From CAVQBJ01 sp963710725 (GTDB taxonomy: Bacteria; Actinomycetota; Thermoleophilia; Solirubrobacterales; Solirubrobacteraceae): a stretch of DNA of 64,000 nucleotides. Below, piece after piece: positions 59,821-64,000 of this stretch. Position 1 is the stretch's first letter, and every line of letters begins with the position of its first letter. The notes beneath the pieces are model-generated. The model was given only the letters and a program-made list of their open reading frames with translations, ran no database searches and was not told the DNA's origin. The DNA lies in NCBI GenBank assembly GCA_963710725.1, contig CAVQBJ010000002.1, positions 62,001 through 126,000 on the forward strand, written 5' to 3'. The position numbers and the translations under genes are program-made.

Positions 59821-60921
59821 ATGCTGGCCATGATCGCGACCAACCTCACCCGCCGGCGCGCACGGACCGCGTTCACCGCGTTCGGCATTGCCGTCGGCGT
59901 CGGCATGGTGGTCGCGCTGCTCGCCTTCACGAACGGGCTGAACCGGACGGCGGGCCAGCTCGTGCACCTCGGCCAGTCGGCGTTCGGCGTGTTCCAGGCC
60001 AACGTGTCCGATCCGACCGCCTCGGTACTGCCGCAGTCCCTGGTCACGCGGCTCGCCGCGCGGGCGGACGTCGCGCGCGTCACGCCGCTCATCCTGATGC
60101 CCGATGTCATCAAGGCCGATCCGGCGGCCATCGTGTTCGGCGCCGACCCGCGCGGGTTCTTCTCGCAGGGCCTCGTCGTGACGGCCGGCACCCGCGCCGC
60201 CGCGGGTCAGCTGCTCGTCGGCGATCGCCTCGCCGCGATGCTCAACCTGCATCCGGGCCAGCACCTGACCGTGAAGGGCCGCTCGCTGGCGATTGCGGGT
60301 GTCTATCACTCCGGGATCCTGTTCGAGGATCTCGGCGCCGTGCTCGGCCTCGCCACCGCGCGGCAGCTCGCCGGGCTGCCGCAGGAGGAGACGGACATCG
60401 TCGTTCAGGTCGCCCCGAACGTGAGCGACGCGGCCGCGGCGCGGGCGGTCATGCGCAGCACACCTGGAATCCAGGTCATCTCCGACCCCCAGCAGGCCCT
60501 GCGGGCCGGAGCCAACGGCGTGCTCATCTCCAAGGCGGTGCTGCTGATCGCGGCCGTTGCGCTGCTCGTCGGGACGCTGAGCGTCGCCAACACGATGGCG
60601 ATGTCGGTGGTCGAGCGCCAGAGCGAGCTCGGACTGCTCGGCGCGGTCGGATGGGCGCCGTCGCGCGTGGCCGCGCTCGTGCTCGGTGAGGGGGTGGTGG
60701 TGAGCGTTCTCGGGGCCTCGCTCGGGCTACTGCTCGGGGTCTTCGGCGGCCACGCCCTCGTCGACCTGCTCGGCGTCGGCGCGTACATCTCGCCGTCGGT
60801 GAGCGCCTGGGTGCTCGGGCGAGGCCTGCTCATCGGGATCGCGATCGGTGTTCTCGGTGCCATCTTCCCGGCCTGGCGGGTCACCCGCATGAAGCCCTTG
60901 CGGGTGCTCGAGGGCACGTAG
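59821..60921 (+). CDS. FtsX/MacB-like ABC transporter permease (orphan)
   Basis: A 366-aa permease with the four-helix MacB core. An N-terminal helix (FTAFGIAVGVGMVVALLAF) is followed by an extracytoplasmic domain of about 220 residues and three C-terminal helices, with ERQSELGLLGAVGWAPSRV as the coupling turn. The usual RITRMKPLRVLEG ending is present (VTRMKPLRVLEGT). It is intact, but the ATPase upstream is reduced to a fragment, so it may use another ATPase or be non-functional. It converges with the next gene 7 bases on. Confidence 0.85.
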   Translation: MLAMIATNLTRRRARTAFTAFGIAVGVGMVVALLAFTNGLNRTAGQLVHLGQSAFGVFQANVSDPTASVLPQSLVTRLAARADVARVTPLILMPDVIKADPAAIVFGADPRGFFSQGLVVTAGTRAAAGQLLVGDRLAAMLNLHPGQHLTVKGRSLAIAGVYHSGILFEDLGAVLGLATARQLAGLPQEETDIVVQVAPNVSDAAAARAVMRSTPGIQVISDPQQALRAGANGVLISKAVLLIAAVALLVGTLSVANTMAMSVVERQSELGLLGAVGWAPSRVAALVLGEGVVVSVLGASLGLLLGVFGGHALVDLLGVGAYISPSVSAWVLGRGLLIGIAIGVLGAIFPAWRVTRMKPLRVLEGT

Positions 60922-60928
60922 CCCGCGG

Positions 60929-62614
60929 TCAGGCCGGGTCGGGCAGCACCTCGCCGGGACGGTGCTGGGGCTCCGCCGCGGCGCCCTCGCCGGCCGTCTC
61001 CTCGAGTCCGGGCGGGCTCTCGGGAAGTCCGCCACTGAGGAACAGGCCGAGGATGCCGACGAACAGCACCGAGGTGAGCGCGACGCGCAGTCCCGCGTAG
61101 CGCGCGTCGCTGTTCTCGTGGACGATCGCCTCGGTCGCCGACGGGCTCACGCCCGCGGCCTTCAGAGCGCTCTCGAGCTGCGCGTCGGACTGGAATGGCA
61201 CGCCGCCCTGCATCGTGACGCTCGCCTGGTCCTTCACCGATTGCGGGACGGCGCTGTTGCTCTTGATCCCGCTGCTGAGCGACGCGGTGAGCGCGAGGAT
61301 GAGCATCGAGCCGACCAGCGCCGTGCCGAGGGAGGCTCCGAGGTTGGTGACGGTGTTCTGAAGGCCGCCGACCTCGGGCGCCTCGGACTCGGGAACGGCC
61401 GACACGGCGAGGGCACCGAGCTGCGAGGCCATCGCGCCGATGCCGAGCCCGATGAGCAGCAGCGGAATCGTGGTCACCGCGGCGTCGGCGCCGGGGTTCA
61501 GGCCGCCGATGAGCACGGCCGTCCCGGCCAGCATGAGGAACGTCCCGATGCGCACCGTGCGGCGCGGAGACGCCTGGGGGAACACGCGCGGGACGCCGAT
61601 GGCGCTCACCAGCAGAGCGACCGAGAGCGGAAGCAGGCGCAGCCCGGTCTGGAACGCGGACAGACCGAGCACGACCGAGAGGAACAGCGGAATGGTGAAG
61701 AACACTCCGGCCTGCATGAAGTACTGGACGCCGAACAGCGACAGCGGGGCGGTCAGCCTCCGGTTCTGCAGCTGGGCGCGGTAGACGAGCGGCTCACCGC
61801 CGTGGCGCTCCACGCGGGCCTCCCAGCGCAGCAGCAGCCAGAGCACGATCAGCCCGCCGACGATGAGCCACACGACCGGTGACAGGCCGGCGAGCGAGGG
61901 CGCGCCGGGCTTGGCGGTCACCCAGCCCCAGGCGCTCGAGCGCAGGAAGCCGAACACGACCGCCGACAGGCCGACGATCGACAGCAGCGCGCCGACGAGG
62001 TCGAGCTTCGCACGCTGCTCCGGGGGCGCGTCGGCGAGGCGGCGGGCCAGCACCGCGATCCCGAGGGCGACCACCACCTCGCCGGCGAACACCCAGCGCC
62101 ACGAGAACGACGTGGTGACGAAACCGCCGATGATCGGTCCCGCGGCGACGGCGATCGCGCCGGCGGCGGCGATCGCGCCGTAGGCGCCGGTTCGTCGCTC
62201 GGCGGGGAAGTTGGCGGCGACGAGCGCCACGACGGCCGGCATGATGAGCGCGGCGCCGATGCCCTCCAGGCCCGACCAGCCGATGATCAGCACGGTCAGG
62301 TTCGGCGCAATGGCCGTCGTGAACGACCCCGCCGCGTAGATGATCGCCCCGATCACGAACATGCGTCGCCGTCCGAACAGCGCGCCGAGCTTGCCGCCGG
62401 TGAGCATGAGCGAGGCCATCACGAGCGTGTACAGCGTGATCGCCGTCTGGACTCCGGTGACGGTCGTGCCGAGGTCGTTGGCCACCGAGGCGATCGACAC
62501 GTTCATCACCGAGCTGTCGAGGGCCATCAGGAACTGCGCCGACGCGAGCGTCGCGAGCACGAGCGTCGAGCCGCGCGAGGCCGCGCCGTGGTCGGCCGAG
62601 GTGCGGACGCTCAT
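60929..62614 (-). CDS. DHA2-family MFS exporter
   Basis: A 561-aa multidrug exporter with 14 helices. Helix 1 has FLMALDSSVMNVSIASVA, loop A has GKLGALFGRRRMF and helix 5 has AAGAIAVAAGPIIGGFVTTSFSW (motif C). A hydrophilic loop of about 70 residues (KSNSAVPQSVKDQASVTMQG) near the C-terminus lies before the last helix, larger than in the other two exporters of this window. It is 16 bases downstream of PPK2 on the same strand and likely co-transcribed. Confidence 0.9.
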   Translation of the reverse strand: MSVRTSADHGAASRGSTLVLATLASAQFLMALDSSVMNVSIASVANDLGTTVTGVQTAITLYTLVMASLMLTGGKLGALFGRRRMFVIGAIIYAAGSFTTAIAPNLTVLIIGWSGLEGIGAALIMPAVVALVAANFPAERRTGAYGAIAAAGAIAVAAGPIIGGFVTTSFSWRWVFAGEVVVALGIAVLARRLADAPPEQRAKLDLVGALLSIVGLSAVVFGFLRSSAWGWVTAKPGAPSLAGLSPVVWLIVGGLIVLWLLLRWEARVERHGGEPLVYRAQLQNRRLTAPLSLFGVQYFMQAGVFFTIPLFLSVVLGLSAFQTGLRLLPLSVALLVSAIGVPRVFPQASPRRTVRIGTFLMLAGTAVLIGGLNPGADAAVTTIPLLLIGLGIGAMASQLGALAVSAVPESEAPEVGGLQNTVTNLGASLGTALVGSMLILALTASLSSGIKSNSAVPQSVKDQASVTMQGGVPFQSDAQLESALKAAGVSPSATEAIVHENSDARYAGLRVALTSVLFVGILGLFLSGGLPESPPGLEETAGEGAAAEPQHRPGEVLPDPA

Positions 62615-62630
62615 CGGGGCAGTATGGCCG

Positions 62631-63599
62631 TCAGGGCGCCGGGCGACGGTTCGCGCCGCTCCCGGTCTGCTCGAAGGGGTCGGGGGCCGCGCCCTCCGGC
62701 GCCTGGGCCTCGAGGCGCTCCTTTATCTCGCTGAGCGCGCGGCGGGCGTCCTCGCCGACCGTCGGGTAGCGGGGGTCGATCTGCACCAGGGCATGGCCGA
62801 TCACGGCGGCCGCCGCGAGCCGCGCGAACCACTTGCGGTCGGCCGGGATCACATGCCAGGGGGCCCATTCGGTGCTCGTGTGCGAGAGGGTCTCGGAGAT
62901 CGCCACCTGGTAGTCATCCCACCGGTCGCGCTCGGCCACGTCGGCCTCCGAGAACTTCCAGTTGTGGTCGGGGAGGTCCAGCCGCCGCAGCAGCCGGATC
63001 CGCTGCTCCTCCTTTGACACGTTGAGGAACAGCTTGACGATGCGGATGCCGTTATCGGTGACGTAACGCTCCCAGTCGTTGATCTCGCGGTAGCGCCGCT
63101 TCCACACGTCTCCGCGCTTGGCCGCCTCCGGCAGTCGCTGGCGGTCGAGGTTCTCGGGGTGGACGCGCACGACGAGGACCTCCTCGTAGTGGGAGCGGTT
63201 GAAGATGCCGATCTGGCCCCGGGCCGGGAGGCGTTTCGCGTAGCGCCACAGGAAGTCGTGATCGAGCTCCTCGACCGAGGGCACCTTGAAGCTGTGGACG
63301 TTGACGCCCTGCGGGTTGATGCCGCTCATGACGTGGCGGATCGTCCCGTCCTTGCCGGCCGCGTCGAGTGCCTGCAACACCACGAGCAGTCCCCACGTGT
63401 CCTGGGCGGCGAGGCGGGCCTGGTATTCGCACAGCCGCTGGACCCCCTGTTCGAGCAGGCGGACGCCGTCCTTCTTCTTGCTGATGCCGGCCTTGAAGGC
63501 CGGATCGAAATCTCGCTCGAGCACGACGCGCGCGCCGGGTGTCACCCGGAACGGCGCGATCACCTTCGCGAGTCGCTTCGCCTCAGCGCTGTCCGCCAT
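62631..63599 (-). CDS. ppk2: Polyphosphate kinase 2 family protein
   Basis: A 322-aa PPK2 that transfers phosphate between polyphosphate and nucleotides. The P-loop is LQALDAAGKDGTIRHVMSGI, the lid and second motif FNRSHYEEVLVVRVHPE, and the third DWERYVTDNGIRIVKLFL. The one-domain size (about 300 aa) fits the class that phosphorylates nucleoside mono- or diphosphates. It has a short acidic tail. It is transcribed away from the membrane gene at 63662 and heads a two-gene unit with the exporter. Confidence 0.92.
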   Translation of the reverse strand: MADSAEAKRLAKVIAPFRVTPGARVVLERDFDPAFKAGISKKKDGVRLLEQGVQRLCEYQARLAAQDTWGLLVVLQALDAAGKDGTIRHVMSGINPQGVNVHSFKVPSVEELDHDFLWRYAKRLPARGQIGIFNRSHYEEVLVVRVHPENLDRQRLPEAAKRGDVWKRRYREINDWERYVTDNGIRIVKLFLNVSKEEQRIRLLRRLDLPDHNWKFSEADVAERDRWDDYQVAISETLSHTSTEWAPWHVIPADRKWFARLAAAAVIGHALVQIDPRYPTVGEDARRALSEIKERLEAQAPEGAAPDPFEQTGSGANRRPAP

Positions 63600-63661
63600 C
63601 CGCTCATCATCCCAATCAGAGGAGGGGAGGGCACAGGACGGTCGACTAGGGTCCGCAGGCG

Positions 63662-64000
63662 ATGGGCCCGCTGATGGCGACGCGCACCGACTTCACGCTG
63701 CAGGCGCTGCGCCAGCTGCGCGACCCGCATCAGTTCAAGTGGTACGCGGTCACGCTGCTGGTGATCGTCATCTACGCCTACGCGAACGAGGTCGAGCGCG
63801 GCCGCTGGGACGTGATCGCCGCGGGCCTCGCCGTGTGGCTGGCCGACTGGTTCAACGAGATCGTGAACGCGCTCGTGCTCCAGGTGAGCGACCGCGCGGC
63901 GCTGTGGACGGCCACCGGCCCGACGGCGTACCAGATCCTCATCGGGTTGAACGTCGAGATCATGTTCATGTTCGCCCTCGGCGGCATCGTCTACGTCAAG
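63662..64000 (+). CDS. Membrane protein, N-terminal part (3' end outside window)
   Basis: The first 113 residues run off the window. A basic start (RTDFTLQALRQLRDPHQFKW) is followed by helices YAVTLLVIVIYAYANE, VIAAGLAVWLADWFNEIVNA and ILIGLNVEIMFMFALGGIV. I do not recognise the family from this part. TAGGGT 9 bases before the ATG could be a -10 for a short leader. Confidence 0.75.
   Translation, partial: MGPLMATRTDFTLQALRQLRDPHQFKWYAVTLLVIVIYAYANEVERGRWDVIAAGLAVWLADWFNEIVNALVLQVSDRAALWTATGPTAYQILIGLNVEIMFMFALGGIVYVK

Noticed and set aside
63647..63652. TAGGGT before the last gene as a promoter element
   Set aside because: A single hexamer without a -35; mentioned with the gene but not claimed as a feature.
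1..64000. tRNA, rRNA, CRISPR or insertion sequences
   Set aside because: No T-loop-like GGTTCGA in a cloverleaf context, no regularly spaced repeats, and no transposase-like frame or terminal inverted repeat found by reading.

Overview
This is a high-GC chromosomal window with tightly packed operons. Many neighbouring genes overlap by 4 bases (ATGA, GTGA or TTGA junctions). GTG and TTG starts are common, and there are twin-arginine and lipoprotein export signals. The gene mix is an encapsulin with a DyP peroxidase, DHA2-type drug exporters, a COG2388 acetyltransferase paired with a YjdI-like Fe-S protein, a PPK2 and many secreted beta-propeller or Ig-like proteins. This points to an actinobacterium, most plausibly of the Thermoleophilia/Solirubrobacterales type; that placement is inference from style, not from a marker gene. 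I see no rRNA, tRNA, CRISPR array, integrase or insertion sequence.

Layout. 1-2201: end of a sensor kinase, then an epimerase and a family 2 glycosyltransferase on the minus strand. 2301-6846: a three-gene operon of ABC ATPase, FtsX-type permease and an exported metallophosphatase. 6850-8782: an SDR remnant, then a TetR regulator divergent from an intact SDR with a clear operator. 8880-15651: small unknown genes, a truncated haemoglobin, two small secreted proteins, an MTHFR-like protein, an AlkA-type glycosylase, and a MarR regulator divergent from an internally deleted VOC gene with twin operators. 15841-24655: a short double-glycine peptide, an exported unknown, the YjdI-like/GNAT pair, a CHAP-propeller protein, a thioredoxin-reductase remnant, a TetR regulator, a TolB-like secreted protein and two SHOCT proteins. 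24856-35956: a VOC protein, a dienelactone-hydrolase-like enzyme, two DHA2 exporters, an acyl-CoA oxidase, a methyltransferase, a SnoaL-like protein, an ArsR-SRPBCC-exporter operon and an exported aldonolactone-oxidase-like flavoprotein. 35936-44025: a two-component system divergent from a MacAB-like efflux operon whose ATPase and permease carry single-base frameshifts. 44059-49653: patatin, a gluconate-dehydrogenase-like pair (GMC enzyme plus Tat small subunit), a metallo-beta-lactamase-fold protein and a three-gene micro-operon of unknowns. 49779-55032: a secreted lipase divergent from DyP peroxidase, encapsulin and NDH-2. 55103-64000: a methyltransferase, an ABC-2 exporter with a fused SCP2-like/alpha-beta hydrolase, an ABC remnant with an intact permease, a DHA2 exporter, a PPK2 and the start of a membrane protein.

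The best-supported functional system is the encapsulin nanocompartment. The DyP ends in a canonical-looking cargo-loading tag and overlaps the shell gene by 4 bases. The most unusual regulatory signal is a shared palindromic motif (consensus near GACCACCCCYAGGG) that sits 67-72 bases upstream of the start codons of three unrelated secreted proteins. A recurring theme is genes reduced by deletion to fragments (SDR, VOC, TrxR, ABC ATPase).
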